From contig JAKSGN010000005.1 of NCBI GenBank assembly GCA_024180945.1, forward strand, positions 1,240,001 to 1,304,000: 64,000 nucleotides of DNA, given 5' to 3'. The stretch comes from Macrophomina tecta. Its lineage: Eukaryota; Ascomycota; Dothideomycetes; Botryosphaeriales; Botryosphaeriaceae. This document shows, piece after piece, positions 48,957-60,886 of this stretch; positions within the stretch are counted from its first letter, which is position 1, and the number at the start of each line of letters is the position of its first letter. The notes beneath the pieces were generated by a model that saw nothing but the letters and a program-made list of their open reading frames with translations, was not told where the DNA came from and made no database searches. The position numbers were made by a program, and so were the translations under genes.

Positions 48957-50487
48957 TCAAGTACCATCCGACTTCACCAGCCAGAACCCGCCGCCCAACG
49001 TCCCACCCAGCATCAAGATAGTCAAAATGGCCGCACCAGCCTTATCCCCGGCAGTGATCGGCTCCCTCTTCTTCGGCGTACTCGCGCCAGGCGCCGTCGT
49101 GCCCGCGTCCGGGTTCCCCTTACTCGTGCCGCCCGTCTTTGTGGTCACCGGGCCCGCCACATTCTTCACCAGCGCCGTCCCCATAACTTCGAGGACAGCC
49201 ATGTTTTCGCCGACGCCGGTGGTGCCGTCAAACGAGCCCGTCGTCCACTGCAAGCCGCAGGCCGTCTTGCCGTCGGCCTCGGTGCACGCCTTGGCAGCGG
49301 CCTCGCGCGAGGCCTTCAGGATGGGCTCCATGGCGTCGATGGTCCAGGGCGCGACCTTGGTGGTCGCGGCCATCCAGCGCGCGAGGTACGCCTTGAAAGA
49401 GCGCTGGTCGATGTTGCACGTGCCGCCGGCTTCGCACGCCACCTCGGTGATGACGTTGGTCTGCGTTTTGGAGAGAAAGACGGAGAGCCCCTTGATGATG
49501 CCTTCGGTGCGCTCGCGCCAGACGTTGTTCTCGTCGCCAGCTTCGGCGCTCTGTGGTGGTGGGGCGTGAGGTGTGAGTAATGGACCGAAGACTTGGGCTT
49601 GAATGGGTTTGCGGGCCAGGGTTTGCGACTTACAATGTTCCACATGGTCGCGGCGCCGTACAGGAAGATGCCAGCGTTGTACGTCCACTGCGTGTGGTCC
49701 TTGCTCGAGCAGTTCTTGCCCGAGGCGTCCGACGTGCCGTCGTAAAAGTGGTAATCGTCGCTCATCAACCCTACGTTCTTGGTCCACTCCCACGTCTTCT
49801 CGGCCCAGTCTGAGTAGGTGGTGTTGCCGGTGTAGCGGGCCAGGCGGGAGGCAAGGCTGAAAAAGCAGCCCTGGGAGATGGTGTTCTTGTAGTCGAAGCC
49901 CTGGTTGAAGGTGAAGATCTGCCACTTCAAGCCGCCGTTGCACGTCTCGGTGTTCCAGCGGCCGGCCTGCTCGTTGAAGACGGCCTGCGACAGCGCCAGC
50001 CAGCCGGGCCCCTCGGGCGGGTCGGGGTACTTGTTCTCAGCGGCGGCCATGGCGGCGAGGCCCCAGAAGCCCTGGTCGTCGTTGCCCAGCGACTTGGACT
50101 GGTTGGCCGGCATGAAGTCGGCATCCTCGCCCATCTGGTGCACCAACGCCTGCGTTGTGATGTCGTTGAACTGGTCGTCGTCGGTGTAGTACCAGTAGTC
50201 GATCAACGCACCGAACATGGCGCCCGCTTCCCACCAGTAGTACGGGTCGGGCAGGTTACCGGGCACGTCGCCAGGCCGGTAGCCTGTGTAGTAGGAAGTC
50301 ATGCCCTTGGCCACGGCGGCCATGCCCTCCTTGATGGAGTCTTTTGGCGGCGCGTGGGGTTAGCGAGGGGATCATGTGGAGACGTGGGGAGCGCGGGCGG
50401 AGGGGACGTACTATCATCGCTCCAGGTGACATCAAGTGCTCGTGCAGACGATGAGAGCAGCAGTAAAGGAGTTAACGAGAAGTGCAT
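48957..50487 (-). CDS. GH76 endo-1,6-alpha-mannosidase-like, DFG5/DCW1 type
   Basis: GPI-anchored cell-wall enzyme thought to transfer GPI-mannoproteins to wall glucan. Minus-strand exons are 50487-50412, 50340-49634 and 49550-48957, giving 458 residues. A signal peptide opens the protein ([17 protein letters not shown]). The GH76 domain shows [25 protein letters not shown] and the paired catalytic aspartates in GNDDQGFWG (D113, D114), then CNGGLKWQI and [12 protein letters not shown]. The tail is Thr/Gly/Pro-rich and ends in a hydrophobic stretch ([20 protein letters not shown]), fitting a GPI signal, with a short hydrophilic end. The open frame continues upstream of 50487 without ATG. The protein looks complete and active. 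Confidence 0.93.
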
Positions 50488-52148
50488 CGTGGATGAGTTC
50501 AACCGTAGCCCAGGGCGGTGAAGCGGTGGGGAGTATGCAATGCGAAATCGTGAACGAGCGGATATCTCGAATCGAACATCGGACTATATGTTGTGTATGG
50601 GCGAGACAGCAGCGCAGAGACAGCGAAAGAGGGTTGAGGAAAGAGGGTGTTGGAAGGTAGAGCGACAAGACGTCATGTTGGAAAGAAGAGGGCACAAGCT
50701 CAGCTGGGCAACGGCGCAGTGCGGCTCAGCCTTTCAGGAGAGATTATCAGCGGGTCCATCAGGGAAGATCAGTCGTCAGGCAGCCTGCAGGGCGGCGGAG
50801 GATGTCGAGGTAAGGGGCCAAGAGCGCTTGGCGTTTTGATCTGGCGGTTCGACTGGACCGCTTGAGCTGCACGATGCCGCTTTCATGGTGTTTTCCATGT
50901 GCCTTGTCTTTCTGCACACTCGCGAGCCCCATTCCGGCCTTCCTGGCGCGCCCACGCGTGCCCGAAGGCGGTCGAAAGAGCGTTTGCTCAAGATTGATGG
51001 TGGACGATCACTAGAAATAAGGTGGGTGGGGGTTGTCGTGCAATGACGTCGGGGAAAACTGGAGCGGGCGTCGCAAAGTTCTCCGAGTGGGCCCGCTCCT
51101 CCAGGACAACGCACACCACACCACTCGCTACTGAGCGAGGCGGACCCCGGGGCTGTTGTGGTGAGACGTCTCGTTCTCTGCCCATCCCGGGACAGCCGGT
51201 CCTTTTCTCGCAGCGAAGAGGGAGCGTGAACCCTGTGGGCCTGGTGCTCGTTCCTGGCGGAGGCGTCGGGCTGGCAAGATTGCGATTGGACGCGATCCCT
51301 GGTGCCAAGAGAGGGCGTCGAGCGAGCGGCGGGTAGGCTGGGGCGACCGGGTGTCGTGCGCCCGAGCGATCAAACACCAACACGAAGCGCGAGCTGTTTG
51401 CTGGTGGTTGCTATTAATAGGCTGACGCGTCGCCACGCTTGCCACCAATGGTCGCTTGTTGACATCCCTCAGACTTCCGGGGAAGAGACGCGTACATGCT
51501 CCATCACGCATCGAACATCCTTATTTTCTCCGTACGAGAGGCCCCTATGGAGTCACCATCGAATACGGCCGGGAAACCCTACTACAGAAATGATGGCTGC
51601 AAGCAACATAAGCGCTTCGGCTGATTGATGTCTTCAGCGACGTTGGATATTGAGGCTGATGATTGCGCTTCGCTCAGAGCCTCCATGGCCGAAGCTTCTC
51701 TGCTTCACCCCTCCATGTCTCGGCCCGTACTCACGCGGTACATACCTGTCATTGATTCCATAGCCGAGGAATGGCAAACAAGTACACAATAATGGACAGG
51801 AGCAATATTCGCTCGGTCCGAGACTCAACCAGCCTCTTCAAGCATTTACGTCTGGATAACTGCTCCAATGATTCTGTAGTGTCACCAAACACCGCCAGTA
51901 CACATAAGAGAGAAAGCCCTGATATTCTCATCCACGCTGTCTAAGCCTAGTAAGCCACATTTTCCCATCCCACCAAATGCTTTTCCGCCAAAAAAAAAAA
52001 AAAAAAAAAAGAGAGAAAGAAAGAAAAAAGAAAAGAGGGTCCCACAAGCGTCCCCATTTCCAAGGAAGAAGCCCTAATCAACTACCTACAAAAACAGAGA
52101 CGCTGGAGTGAACCACCCGCCGCACCGTCAAACCAAGCATTTGAATCA
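50488..52148. other. Intergenic, GH76 promoter and Myb-like 3' flank
   Basis: 1.66 kb without a recognised gene. A 21-base A run (51990-52010) lies about 140 bases past the Myb-like stop. Chance frames at 51022-51511 overlap on both strands. Confidence 0.55.
51990..52010. repeat. A21 homopolymer
   Basis: A run followed by GA-rich sequence in the 3' flank of the Myb-like gene; T-rich on that gene's coding strand. Confidence 0.9.
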
Positions 52149-53542
52149 TCATACGTACTGCTCGTCCGGGTCGGACTCGCCCTGCTCAGCAAAGAACGAC
52201 ACGCTGCCATAAGCCGACGTCCCCGCCTGGTCGGCCCAGTGCGGACTGACGCTGTACCACGGGGAAGCCTGTAAATCTTCGGACGGACCAGAAGCAGCAA
52301 TAGCAGCATTAGGCTGGTTTTCATCACCGGCTGGAAACTGCTGCTGCTGGGCGGCCGTGGCTGCAACGTCGTTGATCTGGGCCGCCTGCTGCTTGTCACG
52401 CTTGAGGCGCTCCTCAGCGGCGCTGGGCATCTTCATGGCCTCCTCAGAGATAGCAGCGAGAATATCGTCAGTGGTGTGCTTGGGTCCAGCACTGTCGATG
52501 GGCGCGGGGTAGGACAGCAAGGCGCCAAAGTGGGTGGGGGGCTCTTCGTCGCCGTCGCCATTCTTGCCGGGGGTGCGCAGGGCCTGGAAAGTCTCGAGCA
52601 GGTTGTGGCTTTTGGGGTAGGCACGACGGCCGGGCGCGATCTTCTGGAGCTCGTCGTTGGCAGCCTCCTCGTCACCCAGCTTCGCGAGGACCTCTTTGTC
52701 GGTCAGAGGACGGCGGCGGGGAGTGGACTTGGTCTTGCGCTCAGCGACAGCGATGGCGGTGGTGGACTTCTTGGGGCCGGCAGTGGCGGGCTTCATGGGA
52801 GCGGGCTTCTTTTTCTTGGCCGTCGCTGGCTTATTGTCGTGGACGGCGGTGTCCTCGTCGTCAGCGTCCACAGCGGCTTCGGCGTCTTCGGTCGAGGCTT
52901 CGTGCTCAGGCTCGCTATCGTCGTCGGCTTCGGCTTTGAGCTTGCTGGCAATGGCGGCGGCGCTCATTCTCCTTTCCTTCTTGACTTCGGGCTTTCCGCC
53001 TTCCTCGTCCGTCTCGTCTTCCGAGCTCTTCCTCTTCTTACCGGCACCGCCAGCCGCCTTCTTGCTGCCCTTGTACGCCTGGTCAGCACCCTTGGCAGGA
53101 GCGGTGGCGCCCGTTCCACCGCGCTCGAGAGCCTGCTTCAGGCGAGACCAGCGCTTCGAAGCCGCGCCGCTGGTGAGGTCGAGCTCCTTGCCGATAGCGC
53201 CGAAGTCGATCTGAGCTCTATCAGCACAGGAAATCGCCTATGGGTGCGGAGCGCTGTCAAGGATTTACGTCTTTCATGTCGGAGTTCTGGATGCACGACC
53301 ACAGGAAGCGCACATCGATACCGGTCTCCTTACCCGCCTTAATGGCCTGCTTGAGGCGGCTCATGCGCTTGCTGGCAGCGCCGGCCGTGATGTCGCATGC
53401 CTCCGCGATTTTTTTGTAGTCGAACTGGAAAGCGGGCATTAGATCTCCGTGCAAGTGAGGAGAGGCGTATGCTTACGGCCGTGGCAGTGCTGTACTGCAG
53501 GCAGAGGAGCATGAGCCTCGCGTTCTCGAGATCGGTGGGCAT
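52149..53542 (-). CDS. Tandem Myb-like DNA-binding protein
   Basis: Minus-strand exons 53542-53477, 53424-53269 and 53210-52149 give 427 residues. Two related Myb-like modules open the protein: residues 1-57 (MPTDLENARLMLLCLQ, then KKIAEACDITAGAASKRMSR) and 58-105 (VRFLWSCIQNSDMKDIDF, then GKELDLTSGAASKRWSRLKQ). The shared core is GAASKRxSRLKQA. Both introns cut at equivalent positions after the first helix of each module, which suggests an internal duplication. The rest is low-complexity: Lys-rich patches (KKAAGGAGKKRK), acidic runs and a Gln-rich segment. Proteins of this type are common in filamentous fungi but poorly characterised; a nuclear DNA-binding role is inferred. Confidence 0.8.
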
Positions 53543-55382
53543 GGCGAAGGATGGTCTCGGTGGCCGTCCTGCGTGTCGCTGTTTGGGAGTTGTTGGTTGA
53601 GGAAGGCAGGACGATGTAAGAACAGCGACTGAGAAATATGCCGACCCTGGGAGTGCGGCTGCTTTGCGTGTGAGGCCACTGTTTCGCCAGGTGAATGTAC
53701 CGAAGTGTCGAGCAGGAAAGCGCGGTGACAGTCATACAAACGGGGAGCTGAGGCATTTGCACGGGGCAATGATGGCAATCAACTCTACTAAGATTGTATG
53801 ATTTAACTTCGTATGCATCCTTGAGTTTGCTCTCCCAGAACTCCTGGTCCCATCTGTCCTTGAGACGGCTCGTATGTGACGCACAGTTTTCGTCGACACA
53901 TTGTGGAAGATGTCTAACATCCAAGGTGTGCGCTTAACATTTCTGAGTCAGAATATCGGACGGGTTTCCTCCTTCAATCCTGCCATGTAGCGGCAGAAAA
54001 TGCATGTAATCGAGCTTCACTCTTCACTCTTCTCCTGCTTTTGTAGACGAAGTCTGCAACATACATATCTACCTGCAGCTATTCAATCACGGAACCTGTC
54101 CTGATAACACTAAACTTTACAATTTTTTTTTTCTCTGTTTTCAAGTTCATTGAGATGTTTTTGTCTAACACAGCCAACGCCGCCGCCACGGTACCTATGC
54201 AATCACTTCAAACCGAAAGCCTCTACTTCATCAGTAAACATCCTCAAACACAAATCCGAAAGACCAAAACAGAATCACAAGTAAGGTGAGCTGAGGAAAT
54301 GCTCCGCTTTCTCTTGCCGGCAGTCGCGCCAAGCTTGGCGGCGATACCAGCGTGATGCTTGCGTACTCGAGGTTTCTCCCCCTGGAAATTTCACAGATCA
54401 GTCGCAGTCTATCTCACTCAGCCTTCCATCCGACTGAAGAAGGAGCAGGAGACACAAACCGACGCGGCCTGCCATCTTTCGGCTTCCACAGTTGCCGCGC
54501 GGCCCCCCTCAATATCTGCCAACCTCCTCTTCGAATACGTTTCGGAGGAATTGAGAGGAGCCATAAGCTGCTGAAGAAGGAACGCTTGCAAAAGTTCTCA
54601 AACCATTGAGCTTGCTCCTGTTCTGCTGCGCCTCGTTTCAGGGCTTGCGCCATGGACGCCAAAAGGCTGTAGAAACACTTCGCTATGTATCACAAGGCGG
54701 AAACGGAGACCAGGCACTAAAACAACTCTGCACCATAGTTCTCCCGACCCAAGCTGTGCGAGATACAAGTTTATACGGCTAACTTGCACCTCCTTTAATT
54801 GAGCGATTGAAGTAGCTATCTGGACTTAAAATCCTGATTAATCTCGTGGTTATTGGATGCGTAAATGTGCTACCTGCAAGCATCTAAGTTAAAGGTCCCT
54901 TTTGGTATTGCTTTAATACTACAGGACACTCTTACTATTTGGCTAACTCGATTAGGATAGCATCTGCCACCGATTGGAAGCTGAAGTGGGCGTCTAGGCA
55001 TCAATGTCTTAAAGTTCCCTAAATGCTCGAATTCAGAAACCCATTGCACTCCACGTGTGCCTTGGACTTGCCGTTACCAATACAGCTAGTTTGATGTGCT
55101 CGTGAATCAGCTCACAGATGCCTCTTCAAGGTCAATTTATATGGAGGATGTCTCAGACGTCGCAATCACCAAAACGATAATATGCGAAGGAAGAAAAAGG
55201 TGGCATGCTCAATGTCCGTCACTACTACACCCAACATTAAAGTAGTGCAAAATCAATGCATGGGCATTCGGCATAATGCTTCTATTTGTACACCGTAGCG
55301 TGATCCCACCTGGGAATGTGTCGTAGATCTCTAACCCATGTCGCCGATCCCCGTACGCACCCACTAGTGCGCCTTAGTTCCA
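53543..55382. other. Intergenic, Myb-like promoter and rpn1 3' flank
   Basis: 1.84 kb without a convincing gene. Part of it (about 54750-55350) is AT-richer than its surroundings. The small frame at 54352-54609 is unsupported. Confidence 0.55.
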
Positions 55383-58362
55383 TTAATCCTCCCACTCAGG
55401 GTTCTGCCAAAGAGTCAGCAAACACATTCTTCCGAGCTCTCACGAAGGGGAACGGACCTTTCTTAGGATAACCACACCCTCCAACGTGCTGTTCAAGCTG
55501 ATATACTGCTCATCTTCCAGCTCCGCACGCTCTCCGTATGCCAACAGCACCGGGGTGCTCTGTGTTTGCCAGCCGGTAATAGTCTTTGGCCGACCTGCTT
55601 GGCCGACAACATCGACTGCCTGACCTACGCGCACGTTGACTGTCAAGGGCTTCAAGTCTTCGTCAACAGTGATCAGGAAACGTGGTTGCATCGCGGTGAC
55701 CATGAAGTAAAGCAGATAGTGCGAGTCGGATAGCACAAACTGCTTGGCATCGATCAAGGAAACAAGAACGGTGAGAAGGCCTGCCGCAGCAACCCGGGAC
55801 AACACTTGGCGATCTGTGTGGAAGGGGTTGACCGAAAGCGTACCCTTGCCCATGTGGAGCAGACCTTGGGCGATCCGAACCATGAACAGAGCGTTGGGAT
55901 CGCGCGAGTAGTAGCTCGCTAATTGCCTGAGCAATTGTGCTAGGCGAGCGTTGTTGGTTCCGGCACCGACGAGCCCCATGGCAAAGATGGCGTTGATGGC
56001 GACATCGTTGTCGTTGTCGTGACTGTATCTCGAGAGGGTATCGTAGACCTTCATCTGAGGGTTGCTGGGGCTGATGAGACCCAAGGCCAGGGGCACAGCT
56101 TTCCTGATGTTTGTCTCGCCGTAGTGCATCAAATGCCCAAAAGTCCGGAGGACCATATCTTGACCAACTTCCTCACCCATAGAAACCAAGCTGATACCGA
56201 TGACAGCATAAGCCTGCAGCAACTCGTCACCCTTCTTCTCCTCGCTCTCATCGTCAATGTGCTCGTTACAAATGTGGAGCAGTTGCTGGATCTTGAGCAC
56301 GGCACCTGTGCCTGCCCAAGCACAAACTTCTGCAAGAACTGAAGTGGGCTTCGACATGGGATGGTCGATGGCCTTCAGCGTCTCCAGAATGACATCGACT
56401 TCCTCTTGCTGGCCGAAGAAAAGCAAAGCAAGACCGAGAGCCATGAAACGCGTCCACTTGTCCTTGAGCTGCTTCGTCCGGTCCTCATCCAGGAAGGTCT
56501 GGATGATCGCCTCGCTAACGTCGCTCTGAGCAGAACCGACAAAGATCATACCCAGGGACAGAGCTGCCATCGCAGAAAGCTTCATATCCAGGGAGGTATC
56601 GCTGACAATGGGCAGTAGAAGCTCAAGGAGCTCCTCCTTGTTGGAACCCGCGTACGCCAGACCCAAGCCCATGATTGATGCCACGCGAATTGGCACACTC
56701 TTGCTCTCCAGGTTGTCAGAGTCTCCGAGAAGGGCCATTGCGGGGTCAGCATCGCTTCTGACGCCAGAGTTGACGATACCGCTGGCAAGCATTGCACCAG
56801 CCTTGATCTGGTCCTCCTCCAAGTACGTGTAGCGATCGATCTTGTCCAGACCGCCCTCGGTATCCCACTGCATGAGCAGGCCCAGAGATGCAGCTGTTGA
56901 CAGCATGCCCTCGTCCTTTGTCCTCCAAACCCAGCTGTTCTTGTCCTCGTCAACAAGCATCATCTTGTCGTTGCCGAAACCTGCGTTTACGAACGCATTA
57001 ACGAAGGCGCTGGCAAGGTTATGCCTGGCGGAATCGGTGTTGGTAAGGCCAGCTGTGCGGCTGCTTTCGAGATGTGTCTTGTAGATGTCGTCGGGGGTCT
57101 TCGGATCCAAAATGTTGAGCTCCTTGGCGAGTACTTTGAAATGATCCGCGAGCCTGGTGTTGTTAATACATTCAGCCAATTCACCGTCCTCTTCCTCTTC
57201 CGGCAGATCGATGACTATCCGCTGGCGAGCAATGAGGAAACCCATCTGCTTCTTGATGGACTTGTCCTCGGTGGCGTTGAAAGCATCCTGAATAAGCTCC
57301 TTGTCATTCAGGCGAATGGCGATCACCATAGCCTGAGTGAATTGTTTGTAGTCGCGGTAAATCTTGTAAGCGGTACGGAGGAAGCGGTCGTTGTCGGGAT
57401 AGGTGAGGAGAGTGACCATGCTGTGAAATATCAGATTCATGAACCGGTGGGATGCAGCCAAAGGTGTAATCGTACCTGACCATGTACAGTGCGACCCGTG
57501 AGAAGGTGTTCTCGTCGAGGTACTGGCCGATAGACTCGATCATCTCGAGCTCGCTAAGGATGTCGACGGCATCGGCTTCGGCATTGTGCTTGAGGAAGAA
57601 GGGAACGAGGTTAAGGCCGAGGTCAACAAGCTCATCCGCGGGCTTATCGTCGTTCAGGCGATCCTGGAATTCCTGTCCAATCTCAAGAGCAAGGTGGCGC
57701 ATGTACTCGTGGCCCCATGAACCAAGGTCCTTCGAGGGGGAAAGCAGGCGGTACTTGAGCGTATCGCGGCGGTTCTCGTCCGAATAGGTCATCCCCAGCA
57801 CTGACAGCATATCTGCTAATGATTGCTGCGAGGACGGTCAGTATCTATCCGGTATGGCAGGTAGGTTCAGGCGTACCTTGTCCTCGCCCTCCGGCCATGA
57901 TTCGTAAGTCTTCTCGAGCGATTCGTAGTGCGGACGCAAGAACTTCAGCGGCTTGGGCACGGCGGTCATGGAGGAGGTGGAGGTCTTGATGAAGTTCTTG
58001 ATCGCTTCTAGCGCCGGCTTGTACATGCTGGTGTCGGATTCCTATCGAGCACACGTCAGTTCACGTCATCGGAGCAGAGGCAAGCATCAAAACGTACCTG
58101 TATCCGCTCAACCAGCATGTCCAGCTCGCTCTTGAGCTGCTGGTCCTCCTCGCTCAGCTCCTCTGCAGACTGGTTAGCACGTCCGATACAAGATGCGGCG
58201 ATTCGGCGCGAAGGCGAGGCACGCACCTGCGGGCAGGAGCTTCTCATCTTCCTTGATCGGGTTGCCGTCCTTGTCTTTCTTGACCTCCTTGGGAGTCTCC
58301 TCCACGGCCTTTCCCTTGCCCTTCTCGGCGGCGGTGGGCTTCTTGTCGTCCTCGTTCGCCAT
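55383..58362 (-). CDS. rpn1: 26S proteasome regulatory subunit Rpn1
   Basis: Largest-class base subunit of the 19S particle; a scaffold that docks ubiquitin receptors and Ubp6. Six minus-strand exons: 58362-58227, 58162-58098, 58041-57877, 57825-57476, 57420-55458 and 55403-55383, giving 899 residues. The N-terminus is charged ([20 protein letters not shown]). Conserved blocks include [52 protein letters not shown] and [14 protein letters not shown]. The central proteasome/cyclosome repeats include [35 protein letters not shown] and [16 protein letters not shown]. The last exon codes only NPEWED after ILRK; without it the frame would run into a wrong end. Length and domain order are normal. 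Confidence 0.97.
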
Positions 58363-58685
58363 CTCGGAGCAGTATTAGTGAGCAGCGGACGGCGGAGCGG
58401 CGGGGTGGTAGCGCGCAGAAGATGCGATGAACGGCGGTAACGGAGGACTATTGATGGGTAGAGGTTGAGGCTCAGACGGCGGATGGAGGTGGTTGGGGAA
58501 GGGAAGGCGAGGTGTTGGTGTTGCTGAGGTCGGCGTGGAGCTGCTGCTTGAGGCGCTGGAAGCTCAGGCAGCCGGGGAAACTTCGGCAGGAACGCTCTTA
58601 AAAAGTGATGCAACAGCGTGCCGCCGCGCGCTCGGATTTCGAGCAGCAAAATCCACAGAGCGGCAAGCAGCCAAAGACCACCGCC
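58363..58685. promoter_or_regulatory. Divergent promoter of rpn1 and rio2
   Basis: 323 bases between the two ATGs must drive both genes. It is GC-rich. I saw no TATA box and no exact GGTGGCAAA proteasome element. Confidence 0.65.
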
Positions 58686-60049
58686 ATGAAGCTCAACACC
58701 AAGGCCATAAGATACCTCACCCAGGATGACTGGCGAGTTCTCACTGCGGTAGGACTGAATTTGAGCCCCCCCCCCCAAACCCTTGCGAGCCACGGCTAAT
58801 GCGCATGCAGACTGAGATGGGCAGCAGAAACCATGAGGTTGTCCCTACTCCTCTGATTGGAAGCATCTCTGGTCAGCGTAGCGGCGTGCATCGGTGTATC
58901 TCGAACCTTGCAAAGGTCGGTCTTATCGGCAAGGTCAAGAATGCAAAATACGATGGATACCGTCTGACCTACGGAGGTCTCGACTATCTCGCCCTGAACA
59001 CGCACCGCAAGCAGAACAATATTTTCAGCGTAGGAAACCAGATTGGTGTAGGAAAGGAGTCCGATATCTATGTCGTTGCCTCACCGAGCGGTACGCAGCG
59101 AGTCTTGAAGATCCACCGTCTGGGTAGAATTTCTTTCCGCACTGTCAAGTCCAATCGTGACTATCTACGCAATCGGTCCTCTGGTTCATGGATGTACATG
59201 TCACGCTTGGCAGCGCTCAAGGAATTCGCCTTTATGAAGGCGCTGAAGGACAATGGCTTCGTCGTACCGGAGCCTATCGCTCAAAACAGGCACACGATCG
59301 TCATGAGCCTGATCGATGCATTTCCGATGAGAACCATTTCCAGCGTACCCAATCCGGAGAAACTCTACGCAGAACTCCTGAACATGATTCTGCGCCTGGC
59401 GAAATACGGTCTCATCCACGGAGATTTCAACGAGTTCAACATCTTGATCGAGGAGAAGACCGAGCCGTCTAACTCAAGCGACCCCGATGCGCCACCTAAG
59501 GTCACACTCAAGCCTGTGCTGATTGATTTCCCTCAAATGGTCTCAATTGACCATCCTAACGCAGAGTACTACTTTGATAGAGACGTTAACTGCATTAAGC
59601 GCTTTTTTGAACGCCGTTTCCATTTCGTCAGTGACGAGCCCGGTCCATTCTTCAGGGACGCCATCAAGTCTGTGGGCGATGCCGCGGGTGCTAGAAGACT
59701 GGATATCGAGGTCGAGGCGTCGGGTTTCAGCAGAAAGATGGCCAAGGATCTGGAAGCATATATGCGAGAAGTGGGTGTCGACGGCGACGGTGACCCTGCG
59801 GAAGCGGGAGAAGCATCCGGAGATGATGTTTATGATGATGAGGATGAAGAAGGCGAACAGGAAGAGGACGAGACTGCGGCGAATCCTGACCCCCAAGAGG
59901 CGGACAGCGAGCTTCAGAACGGCATGACGGTGCTTCAAATCGACGACGATACTCCGGACTTCATACACGAAGATTTCCATATGCCCGCCAAACAGCCTCC
60001 GCCAAAGTCGCGGTCATCTGCAAAGGCGGCCTCAGGGTGGGCCATATGA
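58686..60049 (+). CDS. rio2: RIO2 atypical kinase/ATPase
   Basis: Ribosome assembly factor that acts on cytoplasmic pre-40S particles in 18S rRNA maturation. Exons 58686-58748 and 58811-60049 give 433 residues. The N-terminal winged helix begins MKLNTKAIRYLTQDDWRVL and includes LIGSISGQRSGVHR. The nucleotide loop IGVGKESDIYV spans residues 99-109, with K121 in VLKIHR. The catalytic loop HGDFNEFN is at 224-231 (D226) and the metal-binding IDFPQ at 259-263. The C-terminal tail is acidic (DDVYDDEDEEGEQEEDE). The intron contains an 11-base C run (58766-58776). It is divergent from rpn1. Confidence 0.97.
58766..58776. repeat. C11 homopolymer in the rio2 intron
   Basis: C run inside the 62-base intron. 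Confidence 0.85.
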
Positions 60050-60886
60050 ATGCAGATACCGCGGGCTACAACCGCGATGTTACAGTCCAAGGCTAGGCTG
60101 GGCAGTTCCGCATGCGCAGAACAGGTTCCACCGCACGTGAGTTGTGGAACTCTAGGCCAAGAGCAGGAGTCACTGCTTGTGTAGACGCGATCGACCGAGG
60201 AATACCCAGCCACGACTCTTCAAAGCGCGATGGATGGAGGGTTGACGCAGGACTACGTAGGACGGCATGGAAACGCTTCCGGAGTCCACGGCCGCCGGAG
60301 GTAGCAGGCCAATGGGGGATATCGGCCTGTCATCACAACAATTTGATGCGTAACCGAACTGTCAGGCTCGCGCCTTATGCCGAGCAGAAGCAAAGTCTGG
60401 CCAATGGGCGATTGTTTTAGGTAGCGCTAGCCGATGATCGCCAACATGGAATACAAAGACAGTGCTCTCGATCTGATCGCCATTGCATGGTGTAATTTGA
60501 GTCACGGATACGCAAAGCGCTCAGTGGCTCGCATGCAATAGCTCATAGAGGGAGCAGCTTCAGACTTTTTTTTTTTCTCCTGCTGAAGGTGATTAGGCGC
60601 GGCTGCACACCATCGCGAGGACATACCGAAAGGGTCACGCTGCCGAAGCGGGCTAGCGGATATCGGTGGAGAGCGACGCCGCACGCCGTCGCCCCCGCGG
60701 TCTAGTCACCACCCTGCGCCTTACTGACTCGGCACGAGAACAGGATGCCCGCCCTCATATCACCTGCGACTGCTCTCCCGGATCTTTTTCCCTCATGGCC
60801 TGATTGATCTCTTCCCATATATTGCTCCCAGCCGCCTCCCCCAACACGGTCGCATATCTGGCTCCCACACTCAAGTCCGAGCAACC
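60050..60886. other. Intergenic, rio2 to MATE gene
   Basis: 837 bases with no gene seen; rio2 3' UTR and MATE promoter. Confidence 0.6.

Noticed and set aside
50840..50865. GGTTCGACTGG resembling a tRNA B box
   Set aside because: No matching T-stem, A box or cloverleaf around it.
57421..57475. Read-through of rpn1 exon 4 into the following sequence
   Set aside because: Splicing AG to C gives [12 protein letters not shown], the conserved Rpn1 sequence; read-through breaks it.
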